A stretch of DNA of 64,000 nt from Glomus cerebriforme (GCA_003550305.1 QKYT01000109.1:70281-134280), one strand, 5' to 3'. Positions 11,220 to 23,951 are shown, numbered from the stretch's first letter. The notes: generated by a model not told the origin, from the letters alone. Made by a program: numbers and translations.

Positions 11220-12351
11220 GAGAATGACTGGCATGTATAATTGGCATTGGTAGTATTTTTAATCTGAGATTTGGCCATACGTATATTATACAGTTTTTAA
11301 TGTAATAATATAATATTAAAAATAATAATTTGTTAAATTTTGAAGGACACAAAATAAAGTTGATGATTATAGTGATCAGTAATAAATCTTTTTTTTAAAA
11401 AATAAATTGTTTATCACATATATCTTTTACCAAATATCTTTTACAATAATTTATGTGATTATAAATTGTTTCAATCCTTATATATACAGTATAATTTTTA
11501 ATTAATTGCTCTCAGACTCTCTTAAATCTAATAATTTTTTATAAATTATGGTTAACATCCCTTATTTCATAAGTTTGAATAAACTATATTATAGTAAATT
11601 TTCAAACTATCTCAATTTCAAAAGGAAACATTAGTTGATAAAGTTTAAGCTTTTCTTTTTCAAAAAGTAAAATTAAAAGTTTAGGTTTATTATTTTTTTA
11701 TTTATTTGATGATCTGTTTTAAATTTAATTTCAAGATCTACAGTATATCAGTGGATCGAGAATACCTATCATAGCTAGGTGAATTTAAATAATTACATTA
11801 TCACGTAATAATTATAAACTAAAAATCCAGAAAAAAAAGGTTTATTGATGCAAGTTGTACGTTGCAAAACAAATGCTTTTTTAAATAATCCCTTAATCCG
11901 TAGTCGGTCCCTTTATAAGCATCATATTCCGGAACCATAAAAAAATCCTATTATCATTTTGAATTTTTTTATAATCACAACCTGTTTTTCGGTCCCAAGG
12001 GGTGTGACTATAGAGAGGGTTGACTGTATATTAAGCTATGGATGAGTCTATGCTATTGTCAATGATCCTACATTATTGAGAGCATAATTCTCATTTATTT
12101 TTAAAGATTTAAAAAATTTTCACCAAATACTGTACGTCATTATCAATTACATAAAATTTGGCGGCCAAATTTCGCAACGCGATATGACCAGGATTAGATT
12201 ACCCTAATATAGCAAATTCATTTATTTAATATCAGAACTTATGCTACTGTTGATCACAAAAAAATATAAATTTTGACAAAAAATTTCAATAATTGTTTGC
12301 GCTTGTTAAACGAGTATCTATCTATTTTAGTCAGAAAGTATTTATTACAAT
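11220..12351. other. Intergenic spacer with transposon-end-like sequence
   Basis: No gene seen between the helicase and the nucleoporin gene. The stretch holds A/T runs and, at about 11970-12026, a sequence resembling one terminus of a DNA transposon, described separately. The last 300 bases probably include the promoter of the gene starting at 12352. Confidence 0.5.
11970..12028 (-). mobile_element. Possible pogo/Tigger-like transposon end (remnant)
   Basis: Read on the minus strand the segment begins TACAGTCAACCCTCTCTATA and continues with TAGTCACACC, GGGACCG and a GTGATTATA box. A terminal CAGT-type tip next to TA, with repeated sub-terminal GTCAC/GTGAT boxes, resembles termini of pogo/Tigger-type elements. 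Only one end is recognisable; a degenerate GGTCCC box lies inside at about 11905. No transposase remains. The call rests on resemblance alone. Confidence 0.3.
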
Positions 12352-15300
12352 ATGGCTACTGCTAACCAACTAAAACAGCTTGCAGAAAGATCTCGGAAAG
12401 TCGCAAATGCAATTGTAAAACAAGACATACCACCCATTGAGCGAAACTTGGAGCAAATTGAAAAACAGTCGCGTAAACTTGCTGATAAAGTTATAAAACC
12501 TGGAGAAGAGCCTGAAAGAAAAGCGTAAGTTTACATTTCAAAGTTTAATTTATTAACATTGAATATAATTTATATTTCCTCATTAAAATTTTGAATATTT
12601 ATAATACATGATGTTTCTCGTTTATAATTTTTTTTTAATTGAAAATAATGGCTGAATTTTTTCTGAATATTATTTTTAATAATACTGACGCGTCTATAGT
12701 CCCTATTTTTTAGCAAATATCGGGATTGATGGTGATAGATTATCGCAAGAAGTTAAAAGTATAAATGTATTAGGTGCTTTTGAACCACGGGAAATTTTAC
12801 CAGATACAGATGTTGAGGTAAATCAAAATTTTATAATCTTTGAATTGACTATTTAACTTTCTTACTAATCTATTTTATGTTAAATAGAAATTTATTGAAC
12901 ATAAACACCAACAAACTATAGATAATATTATTAAAGATGGACATACACAGGTTAGACGAATTTTTAATTGAATCAAATTATTTATAATAAAATGTATGAA
13001 ACTTTTTTTTTAATCATGCATGATCACTAAATTCAGACCATAAACGATTATAACGCCTATTTTGATCGATGTCTTATTAATGATTGGGATAGGACAAAAA
13101 GAAAAGTTTTTGAAGAACTCGGTCAGCATATTCCAACTAGTACTACAAGTAATTCTGATTTATTTTCTACACCAGGAAATAGTCGTTCTATATTTCAAAC
13201 TCCGTTAAAAGGGATTCCTTCAGGAAATTTTCCTGGATCCTCAACTCCGGTTGGCTTCATGTTTTTAATTTAAAATCTTTATATTTTTAAAATCATATTA
13301 AAATAATTTTTATTTTATTTTTAAGAGATCAGCTTATGTAACTGCAGGAGAAAGAACGGTATCATTTAGAAGTGAATCAACTTCACAATTAAGTCAGAGA
13401 CATCTGATATATTTTGATGTCGTATCAAAATTGAATAATTGTAGATTATCAATGTTAGAGTATGGCGTTATAAATGAATTTACAAATGCTGCAAAAAAAC
13501 TTGGCGTAGATTATGTAAGCGTTATTTTATCAAAAATTTCAAAAGCAATAGTTTCTTTTATTTAATGTAATTGTTTTTAATAATTTCTTAGGTAAAAAAA
13601 TTAGTTCAATGTTGGCAAAGTCTTGTATCTATTGTCGGAGAGAATAATGTTATAGAAGGGCGTTTTACCATTCATCCTTTAAAAGAACGTCATTATGCTA
13701 AAGCATATATGGCACCGTCTTCAAGCCCTGAGAATAAAGGACTTTACAAGACTTTATTAAACGGTGCCAAGCGTTATTTGGAAGAATCGTATCCTTTTTT
13801 TACGAGTCAATAATTATATAAATATGAATGTATAATATTATTTATTTCTGAACTTTGCTTTAAATTAAGATATCGTGCATATTCATTAGAATATGTAAAT
13901 TCGTTTCGTAACGAAGCTCTATTGGGTGGACAGCCATCCGTAAGCAATACAGCTCGTGCAATGCTACGTGCTATCCATAGGCCTAATGGAGGAATTTCAA
14001 TAAATAACTTACAGGTATTTGAAAGTTATTATATAAATTATCTTTAAAATTAATTCATGTAATAATCTCGAACTTATTATGTATTAAAAAAAAAAAGATG
14101 GTGGAAAATATTCCAATATGGGGTCATATCTATATTTTGCTTCGTCAAGGTTATTACCAAGATGCTTTACAAGTTGCACAGGGTTATAAGAGTAACTTTT
14201 CAAGACAAGACCAGACGTTTATTACGTATTTTACAAAATTTATAAATAATAATAATAGGTTTGTTTATGGATTATTTTACAAAATTAAATTTTATTATTA
14301 TATAATATTTATCACGTTTTTTCCTTATATTCTGCAGTCTTCCTTTGGATGACCGACAAAAATTAGTGACAGAAATTAAACAATGGCCACCTCTTCCAGT
14401 TCATTTATATGATCCTTATAAATGTTTACTATATCAAATAATTGCTCAGATGGAAGAATTACCCCAAAGACTTCCAACAGATAGTATCAGTCCCACATTT
14501 GAAGATTTTATGTGGTTACATGTAATTTATTTTAAATTTTTAAAGCTTTCTATAAACTATTATATTTATTTCTCTACTTACCTTATTCTTTTATTTTATA
14601 GTTAATGTGTGTTCGTGAAATGGATATTGAAAGTGAAACTGTTTCGGATATTCTCTCACTTGAGAGATTTCAAAAGAAAGTTCGAGATTTAGGTCCTACT
14701 CATTTCAATCATTATGGCAAAGATCCTATGCAATATTTCCGGGTTTTATTGTTAACCCTCCAATTTGAAAAGGTAATTATTATTAAATAATCTGCACTTC
14801 CCTTTCTTAATATGAAAAAAAAAATTTTTTTAAACATATATATATATCAATTAGGCGATATATTATCTGTACCATGAATATACTGAGGATGCTGTACATT
14901 TCGCTATATCACTTGCATATTATGGATTACTTAGAGTACCGGAATCTGCAGAAGCTATGGCATTAAGTACGTCATTCGAATCTTAATAATAAATGAATAG
15001 AATGATCAAATTTTACAGTTCACTTGTTCGTTTGAGTTGAGTCTGGTTCGACAAGAAGTTGGAAAAGGTTTAATCATTTCGAACATTTATAATTTTTGAT
15101 TCAATTTACAAATTCCGAATTCCGGGTAAAGGAAATGGAATTTATGAATTACTTTATTGATATTTCTATTTCGAGTCAACTCAACTTAAATGAACATCGA
15201 ATGAAAGTTTTTATTATTGACTGATCTTATCTTGATTAATTTTAAATTTATAGTTATCGATGATGAAGAATCTCGTCCAAAACTTAATTTTAACACAATT

Positions 15301-16651
15301 ATATGTCAATACGTGCGTAAGTTAGCAAACGATAAAGCTCCCAGCAAAGCATTTCAATACCTTATATTGCTTTATCTGTATGGGAACCTTCAGACGGACA
15401 GTGGACGATATCAGATAGAGTTGTGTCATTTTTATGTTAGACAACTTGTATATGACACAGAAGCGTTTTCAGAATTGGTTGGTGACGTTCGAAGTAGAGA
15501 GGTTCGCGTATTTCATCTATCTATATGTAAAATTATGAATTCACATGCTAAATTTAATTTATTATTTCAAATTAGGGTCAAATAAAAAAATACATGTCTT
15601 TAATGTTTATTGATGATGAACAAGAATTCAATGAAATTATAGTTTATACCCTTGCTCGACAGTGTGTTGAAGATGGAAAATTCAAAGCAGCTCAAAGTCT
15701 TTATGAATTAACGGAGGTAAACAAATGAGTATAGATTTCTTTACTTAAATGGGTTAGGTAATGAAATTAATGTTTATATCATTTTTTTTTTTTTATAGAA
15801 TTATGAAGAAATAATTTTACTACTTAATAAGATGCTTGCAGAATTCATATGGGTTTCTATTCAAGGTGTTGCAATGCAGCCAGAAAGTGCACAAGAATTG
15901 AACCCTCAAGAAATCAAAAAGGTGTTACAGGACTATAAAAAACGGCAAATCGAAATGAGATTATCAGAAGACCGTATAAAGACGTGTGAAAAACTACTCG
16001 GTCTGGTTGACTTTATAGAATTGTACAAAAAACAGGATTATGAGAATGCTCTTAATGTAACTTCTTTTATAATTAATTTATAAATTATAGTTTATAGTTA
16101 TTATATTAAATATATATATTTTTTTCTTTTTTTGTTCTTTTTAATAATTAGGTTATACAAAATATTGATCTCTTTCCTTTTGAAGAAGATGTCAGCGTAA
16201 TTAAACATAAGGCTGCTGCAATAGAAGGGTTTGATGGTCAATTGAAAAATTGTGTGGCAGAACTTTTACTTATCACAATGCGCTGTATATATTCACGTTA
16301 TCAACAATTGAAGGAACAGACATCTTATCTGTCTCCGAGTCCTATGGGTAAATACTTAGATGTAAGTTTCTTAACCTACAATATTGTCTATAATAATATT
16401 TCAGAAAGACCTCCAACTAACTTTTTTTATTATTAATTCAGGATACTATTGTTCTTCGACAAAAGGCTAAATGTCTAATTTCATTCGTAGGATATCTAAA
16501 ATCAAGGTTATTCATCTCTTTTTGATTGTTTTTGAAGTTTTAATATTGTTCTTATGAAATTTATAAATGACATCATTCGTTTCTTAATTATAGTGCAATT
16601 ACATCTGACATTTATCAAAAATTGAACGAATATGAAGTCCTAATGAGATGA
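12352..16651 (+). CDS. NIC96: Nucleoporin NIC96/NUP93
   Basis: Seventeen exons join in phase to 901 residues: 12352-12524, 12700-12817, 12888-12950, 13037-13249, 13326-13514, 13592-13788, 13870-14014, 14098-14258, 14338-14521, 14602-14772, 14855-14966, 15254-15501, 15576-15716, 15799-16056, 16152-16361, 16442-16506 and 16594-16651. Family blocks include the N-terminal IERNLEQIEKQSRKL helix, LGAFEPREILPDTDVE, the NDWDRTKRKVFEELGQH region, EYVNSFRNEALLGGQPS, ENIPIWGHIYILLRQGYY and the ending YEVLMR. Nic96/Nup93 is a linker nucleoporin of the inner ring that binds the Nsp1/Nup62 complex through its N-terminal helix. The length fits the family (819-839 in human and yeast). Intron 6 looks U12-type, intron 11 (287 nt) contains a small inverted repeat, and the donor after exon 12 (GTTCGC) is weak but forced by phase. 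Confidence 0.93.
13789..13869 (+). other. Candidate U12-type (minor spliceosome) intron
   Basis: The intron begins GTATCCTTTTT, an exact match to the U12 5' splice-site core (RTATCCTTT). It ends AAG and carries TTTCTGAAC at 13845-13853, a good match to the U12 branch consensus, about 17 nt before the 3' end. Both junctions are fixed by protein homology (RYLEES then YRAYSLEYVNSF) in phase 2. All other donors of the gene are of the usual GTAAGT-like or weaker U2 kind. Confidence 0.7.
15025..15196. repeat. Small inverted repeat inside NIC96 intron 11
   Basis: TGTTCGTTTGAGTTGAGT at 15025-15042 faces its inverted copy at 15179-15196 with two mismatches, around 136 bp. It explains part of the unusual size of this intron (14967-15253). 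It may be a short MITE remnant or an RNA hairpin. Confidence 0.5.
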
Positions 16652-17077
16652 AATGGATGATAGATTCGAAATAGAATATGTTGTTTGTAAATTTGAGCGT
16701 GTAAAAAAAGTTTCAATACAAGTAAATTATATTATACATAAACATTGATAAGTTCATACATATTAAAACTTCCATACTTTCGTATTCCATTTTCAAGAAA
16801 TTTGTGATTTCTTCCAAAGTTTTAAAAACCATTATTAGCCGAATTTCGACAATGAGCATGTTTGCTATGATTGAAATTTTTATAGAGATTAAGAAATATT
16901 GGGAGGAGTTTACACACATATAGATAATATATATTTTTTTAACATTAATCATCGATGTGACATTAATTAAATATGTTCAATAAATATTATTCATAATCCG
17001 CCGGCTAATTGAATATTTGAATTGTAATTTATTCAACTTATAATGCTATACAACGTATTTCTTGTAATATTCATAAA
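16652..17077. other. Convergent 3' intergenic region
   Basis: The space between the ends of NIC96 (+) and URA3 (-). It is A/T-rich, with no gene or repeat seen, and must hold the 3' ends and polyadenylation signals of both transcripts. Confidence 0.5.
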
Positions 17078-18046
17078 TTAATTCGTCAATCTTTCTAAAT
17101 AAGCATTCCAACCTGCATCTCTATATCGTTGTGCCTCTGTAGCAACATCTTTATCCTTCCCATAAATTCCACGACCCACAATAATAATATCACTGCCATT
17201 TTCAAATATAACACTCCTAGGTGTTTTATACTGTTGACCTAATCCATCCTTTGAAGCATCAAGTCCAACTCCGGGGCTCATGACTATAAAATCTTCATCA
17301 TCATTACAAATTAATTTCCGTCCAGCAATAAATCCAATAACAAAGTCTTTATGTCTACGAGCCATTTCTATTGCAGCTTCTGTATATGCTCCAGTAGCTA
17401 AACTACCTTTAGAAGACATCTCTGCAAGAAGTAATAATCCACGACCCAAAGACAATCCCACTTCTTTTAACCCAGAAACTATTCCATCGCCCGGTAAAGG
17501 ATGTGCATTAGTAATATCTGCCCATTCTACAATTTTATAGATACCTTTAGAGTATTGATATTTCACTGTGTTACCTAAAAGGTGAAAAAGAGTGAAATAT
17601 TTATAATTAGTCTTGAAAAAAAAGAGGAAAAATCATACATTTTTCAGATTATTATGAGCACAGACTGCACCAATATCGGCGAATTTCCTATCTTCAAAGA
17701 TCAAAAAATCGTGTTTAGCTCGCAACTCTTTGAGTTGATCAATAAGATCTTGATCAAAATCTACCAAAATATCTATATGAGTCTTAATATTAAATAGGTT
17801 AATTAGGAAAAAAAAAATCAACATATATATATTTTTTTAATTTTGCACTTTTCCAAAACTTACTTTTAATAAACAAATATATGGTCCAACCTTATCCGCT
17901 ATTTCAAGAAACTCCCGTTTTGTAGTTACATCAAGAGCAAGCGAGAGATTCGTTTTTTTACGTTCTATAAGAGAGAGAAGTTCACGAGCTGCCTTATTAG
18001 AAAAGTTTTCAACACGTTCACCGTATTTCTTTGAAATAGAAGACAT
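17078..18046 (-). CDS. URA3: Orotidine-5'-phosphate decarboxylase
   Basis: Exons 18046-17864, 17782-17671 and 17574-17078 give 263 residues (yeast Ura3 has 267). The enzyme turns orotidine monophosphate into UMP in de novo pyrimidine synthesis, in the cytosol. Visible signatures are LALDVTT, PYICLLKTHIDIL, the catalytic DRKFADIG segment with its Asp-Lys-x-x-Asp array, ADITNAHP, the VMSPGVGLD phosphate-binding loop and [12 protein letters not shown]. The second exon ends within a glycine codon (GG|GTGCAG). The start at [12 protein letters not shown] is chosen because its length fits the family; an in-frame ATG 36 bases upstream (18082) would add twelve basic residues and cannot be excluded. 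It is transcribed away from the HECT ligase gene across 327 bp. Confidence 0.97.
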
Positions 18047-18373
18047 AGTTCGAATTTTTTTGGATGATCGAATTTTAAACAAACGTGATATCTAAATATG
18101 GAATAACAATTTCGGAACAACCTTAAATGTGTGTGATTCACAAAAATTTAACTATATTCGTATCTTAGTGTGAAACTTTGTGTACATCCGAGAACTAAGA
18201 AATTATATCGGGATTCATAAAGGAGGAAAAAATATACATCATTTCTTTTTATAATCATTTGTGTATCAGCTGACATCGAGCATTATTTGTTTCTAGCTTA
18301 AAAAAAATTAAAAAATTAAAATATATTAGTTTGAATAAAAACAAATTTAAAATCTCAAACGTTTTTCAAACGC
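18047..18373. promoter_or_regulatory. Shared divergent spacer URA3 / HECT ligase
   Basis: 327 bp separate the two start codons, so both promoters must lie here or overlap the 5' ends. A/T-rich blocks are visible but no specific factor site can be named. Confidence 0.45.
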
Positions 18374-21300
18374 ATGTCTTACAAAGGAGGATTTTCGAGT
18401 TCTAGTGCATCTTTCAATGGTTTCGGTAATCGTAATCCAGCAAATTTAAGTATAGCGGGTCCTAGCGGTAACGGACTTACTCACCCTGTCCAAAGTAGCA
18501 TCACGAATGGGGTTAACGGTGGTGGATATCCACCGACACCCCCAAACTTAAATATGGTTTGTTTTGATTTAATTATTTGGTGATTTCTTAATGAAAAACG
18601 TTTGCATATATGTTACTTATTCTATTTATACATTCTTATTTATAGAGAATAGGAAAGTGTATGTGCTGCAATAGGTAAATTCTTAGATCTATATTTTCAT
18701 TATATTTATTCTATAATAAACTTTGAGATATAAATGATTAATAGTTTTTTCTCTAATACAGTACTTTACGATTTCCAATCACAGTAACATGTTTTCGATG
18801 TACCGTATGTCAAACTATCAATGATTTGAAACCTTCTACACAAAGATGTATGATAATTTTATCAAGCGGACAAGTCATTTTATTTGTTTTATTATAATAT
18901 TATATATACTGATGTAACTAAGATAATTTTTTCTTAATAAAGCGGAACCTAACACTCCGCTGACATTAGATAGAATTCGATCAATGATTAATACTTGCAC
19001 AATTAATAGCAATAGTAATGGAAAAGGGACTCCAAACTATGACATATTAGAACAAGCCATACAAAAAACTTTTTCTAATTGGTACACTTTGAATGAAAGT
19101 TTTAGTAATGTAAGGGGTAATTTCTATTCGATAATTTTTTGGCATTTATAATATTTATTTATTTTTTTTAACGTATATGCTATTATGATATATATATATA
19201 TATGAAATTTGTGATAAAAGGGCCGACCTGTCGCTTTGGATGATTGTGGTGTTGCATTAGATGAAGTTAGAGAAGCATACAAAATTATATGTGATTTGGT
19301 ATGTTATATGCAAAATTTTGGAATTATTAAAATTTTTATTAATTGGCAAATTTTTTATTAGCCTGAAAGTGTTATAAGATCAATGATGAAATCAATTGAG
19401 AGTATATTGAAACGCCCTGGAAGGTAAATATTTTAATTTAGAATCATTCTTTAATCTTATATGCTAATTTGCTATTTATTCGGTAAAGGGTATTAAAACG
19501 CAAAGAAGATATAAAATTCTTAATGATAATTCTAGAGGTTTGTATTTTAATGACCATAATTCTATACAATTAAATTATTTATTAAAGATTTTTATTGTTA
19601 GAACCCGCTCCTTGGGCAACATAATAATTTCCCTCAAGAGTTACATCATCATCATGACATTATAAAAAGGACATTTGGATTGCTTTCAAACTTAAGCAAT
19701 GAACTTCATCATTATTTAGTTAACTGGTTTACACGGTTAGTTTTTAATTTTAAAAATGGTTTTATAGTATGCTATCATTATTAATTTTTAATAATATTTT
19801 TCTTTTAGATTATCTACTGACGTTTTTCGAAAACGTATAGAATTAGTTAATTCTTTTATTACATTTTTATTAAACAAACAACGCAATACGAGTCCCGGAA
19901 CTTCTCCTGATTATGAGTCCGATTGGAGAATTAGTTCTGCAGCACGAGTTATGGCTTTGTTATGTACGGATTTTGCAAAACTTTGAAAATAATATAATTA
20001 ACAAAATCTAACTTTATCTTTTTTTTTAATTAATTTAGTTGCGGCGAATAAACAATTATCGAAAGTCCAATTATCAGATTTTTATAACACATTGGTAGAT
20101 TACATCGAATTACTAGCGGATTTCAATACATGGGAGCAGCGGTCTGGGTTAGTAAATGTTGGTGGGTTGGTTTATTCTCGCCGAACAATAATTCTCACAT
20201 TATTTTGCTTGTATCTGCACCCATTTCATGTCTTATTTATAGAAAATTTGCATTCTGCCAGTATCCATTTTTAATAAGTATGGGAGGGAAAATGAGAATT
20301 ATGGAATTTGATGCAAAACGACAAAAAGATATGAAAGCACAGGTACGGGTTTTATTTTTATTTTGTAATTTACAAATTAGAAAATTTGAATAAATTTATG
20401 AACATTGCCTAGCTTTTTTTTTTAGGAAGCAATCCTTAAGATACTTTTTTATAAACGTGTCACGACACCAACATTAACATTAAAGATAAGAAGGGATTAC
20501 CTAATTGAGGATTCATTAAAACAGATAGAAGATTCAGAAAATGAAATGGAATTGAAAAAATCACTGAGAATAGAGTTTGTTGGTGAAGATGGTGTTGATG
20601 CTGGTGGTCTAAAAAAAGAGTGGTTTTTATTATTGGTTAGACATTTATTTGATCCAAAGTTTGGTTAGTTCAATACTTTTTGATTTTATTTTATTTCAAT
20701 ATAAAAAGTTTTTTCCAGTATTTATTTATCACTTATTCTTTCAAAAAGGTATGTTTACTTGGGATGAGGATTCTAAACTATGTTGGTTTAATCCTGCTAG
20801 TTTGGAAACAAGTGATCAGTATTATTTAGTTGGTGTAGTCATTGGGCTTGCAATCTATAATTCTACCATATTGGATGTACATCTTCCCTTGGCATGTTAT
20901 AAGAAATTGTTTGATATGCCTGTTGGTTTAGAGGACCTAAAGGTATTTCAACCGGTAAGTCATCACATTAAATATAAATAAATAATATTTTGAATGAATT
21001 TATTTACTGTTATAGATATTATAAATACCTTTATTTTATAAAAAGTCATTTGCAAAAGGTTTAGAGCAAATGCTTACATTTGAAGGAGATGTCGAATCCA
21101 CATTTTGTCGCGATTTTGTTGGAGAATACGAAGCATTTGGTGATTTACAAAGAGTTCCTCTTGTACCAAATGGTCAAAACATACCTGTAACAAAATATAA
21201 TAGGGAAGGTAATTATACAAAAATGTTTTATATGTTAATTACAATTATCTTATTTAAACTTCCTTATATTTTCTTATAGAATACGTTGAGAGATACGTAA

Positions 21301-21918
21301 ATTTTGTGCTTACTGATTCTATTAAAGAACAATTCGAACCATTTAAGCGCGGATTTTATCATGTTTGTGGTGGTAATGCTTTATCTGTACGTATTGATTT
21401 ATCTTGTACCATTTTTTCTTTGTAATAAATTGAGTCTAATGTTAAATCTTCCTTAAAAATCAAGCTTTTCCAACCAGAAGAAATAGAACTTTTAGTTCGA
21501 GGCAGTGCGGAACCGCTAGAAATTGATGAGTTACAAGCAGTGACTGTGTATGAACGTTTTCATGAAGATGAAGAAACAATTAGAAACTTCTGGTCCATAT
21601 TCCGGGAGATGGATCCTCCAATGCAAAGAAAATTATTGACATTCGTAACAGGAACGGATCGATTTCCAGCTACAGGGTTGGCAAATGTAGCATTTAAAAT
21701 TTCATGCATTGGGGAGGATAGTGAAAGGTAATCAATAATAAAAAATTTTTATTTTCTAAATTTATATCACGATTTATTTAATAAAAATGATTTGTAGATT
21801 TCCAATTGCACATACTTGCTTTAATCAACTTTGTCTATATCGGTACCGTTCCCGAAAGAAATTGGAAGAAAAATTAAAAAGATCTATAATGGAAAGCGAA
21901 GGATTTGGGTTGAAATAA
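18374..21918 (+). CDS. HECT-type E3 ubiquitin ligase (UBE3A/Hul4-like)
   Basis: Seventeen exons join in phase to 749 residues: 18374-18556, 18646-18674, 18762-18847, 18943-19109, 19221-19298, 19362-19423, 19489-19537, 19602-19735, 19809-19963, 20039-20147, 20243-20342, 20426-20663, 20749-20954, 21046-21208, 21280-21386, 21465-21727 and 21798-21918. A Gly/Ser-rich N-terminus precedes four CxxC-type cysteine pairs (CMCC, CFRCTVC) around residues 64-90, perhaps a zinc ribbon. The HECT domain fills the C-terminal half: [41 protein letters not shown] and the catalytic [12 protein letters not shown], with the cysteine at about residue 717. It transfers ubiquitin from an E2 through that thioester cysteine. 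UBE3A-like order and Hul4 of yeast are the nearest matches; the substrate is unknown. Confidence 0.92.
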
Positions 21919-23951
21919 TTTGGTACAAAATTAATATGTCAATTTCTTTCATTTATTGTTTTTGCATTTGCATTTTTTTTTTTCATTTTAATTTCGGCTT
22001 TTATTTTCGGTTATAATCAACGTACATTTTATTTTTGAATATTAATTTTATATCAAATTCTTTTTTATTTATTTTAATTTAACTCGTCTTCTCAATTACT
22101 GATAGACTCATTAATATTATGAGTATGACAGTTTATTTTTATATACTGTAGCTAAAGAAAAAAAGATTTTTAAACATTTATATAATAATATTACGTGCAT
22201 TATTTTTTTTTTATTACGAATTATATTCTCATTTAATTATTTGTCAAGTTTTAAAAACATTGTGACTTTCAAATTGACATCTTCCCCTATGCTGTGCTTG
22301 CGCAGCGCAGAAAAAATTCCGATTTTTACCTTTCCCTCTAATTGTTCCTTTCTTTTTTCTCTAAGATGTATGCATAAGTGAAACTTATTAGTCTTAGTCT
22401 GCGAGTATTGATTTTCAATTTGTTGTAGTAGTTTGTTTAAAAAAAACTTCGATTATTTGATAAAACCACTACCATGTAAAGAAATAATTTCTTTTTTTTA
22501 ATAAAACCATACAGCTTTTTTAACCTTCTTTTTGCTAGGTTTAATATTAATGGCATACTGTATTATTAGGAATCATCCCTTTCTAACATCATATATACAG
22601 TATATATAGTACTGTATAAATTAAATTATTTTTAGAAAATGAAAAATGATATTTTTTTATTATGGAAATAGAATCACTTCAATTTTTTTTAAAAAAATCA
22701 CGTGACTGTATATTAAGAATTCAATTAGCAATTAGTAACTAATTTAAAATAATTCATTTTTACGTGAGGTAACATTTTTTGTGTTAAAAGAACAACGCGG
22801 ATAGATTAGACTTACGAGTTTTTTTTCTATTGTACTTTTATTTCATCCTTGAACTCGAACATTGATATACATCCTTTACTTTCTTCTAATTTGGTTCCTT
22901 CATTTAATAATTTTTCTTGGTAAAATAGTAGTAGGTTTTACCTATATTTTTAGGCGTAGACAGTTCACTTTTGGAGTATACTCCCTTAGGGGGCTCAGTT
23001 ACTTATTTACAGTAATTTTATTTAGGTGTAATTTAATTCTTTATTTTTCATCTTTGTTACTTCTCAATTTGTAACGAAACTACGTTTTACCTTAAAATAA
23101 AATAAAAATAAAATAAAAATTTAAAATAATTCATTAAACATTTGATGTAACTTCTACAATATTATATTCATTTATATTAATCATCATAATTGGTTATTTA
23201 ACGAAGAATTTGTTATTTGACAAGTAACTAAATAAATTTAAAATTAAAATGGTGTTAAATGAAATAAATATTTGGTGGATTATTTGTTTGTAATGAGAAA
23301 TGAAAATGTTTTAGTTTTAGTTTTACTTAGATTAGAATTTTAGTGATTGGTGATCATATAAATTAGATGTAAGATTTCTATGCCATTCAATGCACCCTCG
23401 ACATTTTACTTTTTTTAACTAATAATTTGTGTTGATAAAAAAACTTCATTCATTACTTTTCAGAAACGGCAGTTGCAATGCCAGGATTTTTCCTTAATCA
23501 TCGATCAGAAAATGTTATCCCATATTTCATCATTATGGAAAAAATACTTGTTGTAGCATTGCTACAAACAGGTAAAGTTTCCTACTGAATGAAGTAAGAG
23601 ATCGTGTGACCTCTAAATTAGTTTATTTTATCTCTTTTTATTGAATTATGGGATTCTAAACTAATCAATATGCATAAATGCACATACAAAAATATAAACA
23701 ATTAAGAAAAGTTTCTAATTATGTGCAAAAATAAATTGTTCAACGACATATTTATAAGTAAACTTGATCAAACGTTTAAAAACACCAACCAGACACGCTA
23801 CACAGGAGCTTTTGTGCGAAGTTTGAATTATCTATTAATTCTTTCTAGATTTCTTATCCTAAATACATTATTTTTATAAAAAAAAAAAATAAATATTTTA
23901 TTTATATATTTCGTTTCTTTAATCTCTTTAAAACTACTTTTGCTAAATTAA
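21919..23951. other. Intergenic spacer of 2 kb
   Basis: No complete gene found. It is A/T-rich with weak hydrophobic open frames such as 22862-23074 that lack an ATG start and homology. At 23464-23571 a 108-base segment lies between TTTTCAG and GTAAAG and could be a 5' untranslated exon of the kinase gene; it contains a short upstream ORF starting at 23478 and the perfect hairpin TTGTAGC / GCTACAA. No matching acceptor close to the kinase ATG was seen, so this is only suggestive. Confidence 0.4.

Noticed and set aside
12710..12817. Acceptor just before CAAATATCGGG for NIC96 exon 2
   Set aside because: The phase would lead to a stop; the acceptor at 12699 keeps phase and gives the residues PYFLANIGIDGDRL.
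18047..18082. Upstream in-frame ATG for URA3 at 18082
   Set aside because: Would add twelve basic residues not seen in the family; the ATG at 18046 gives the usual length. Kept as an alternative only.
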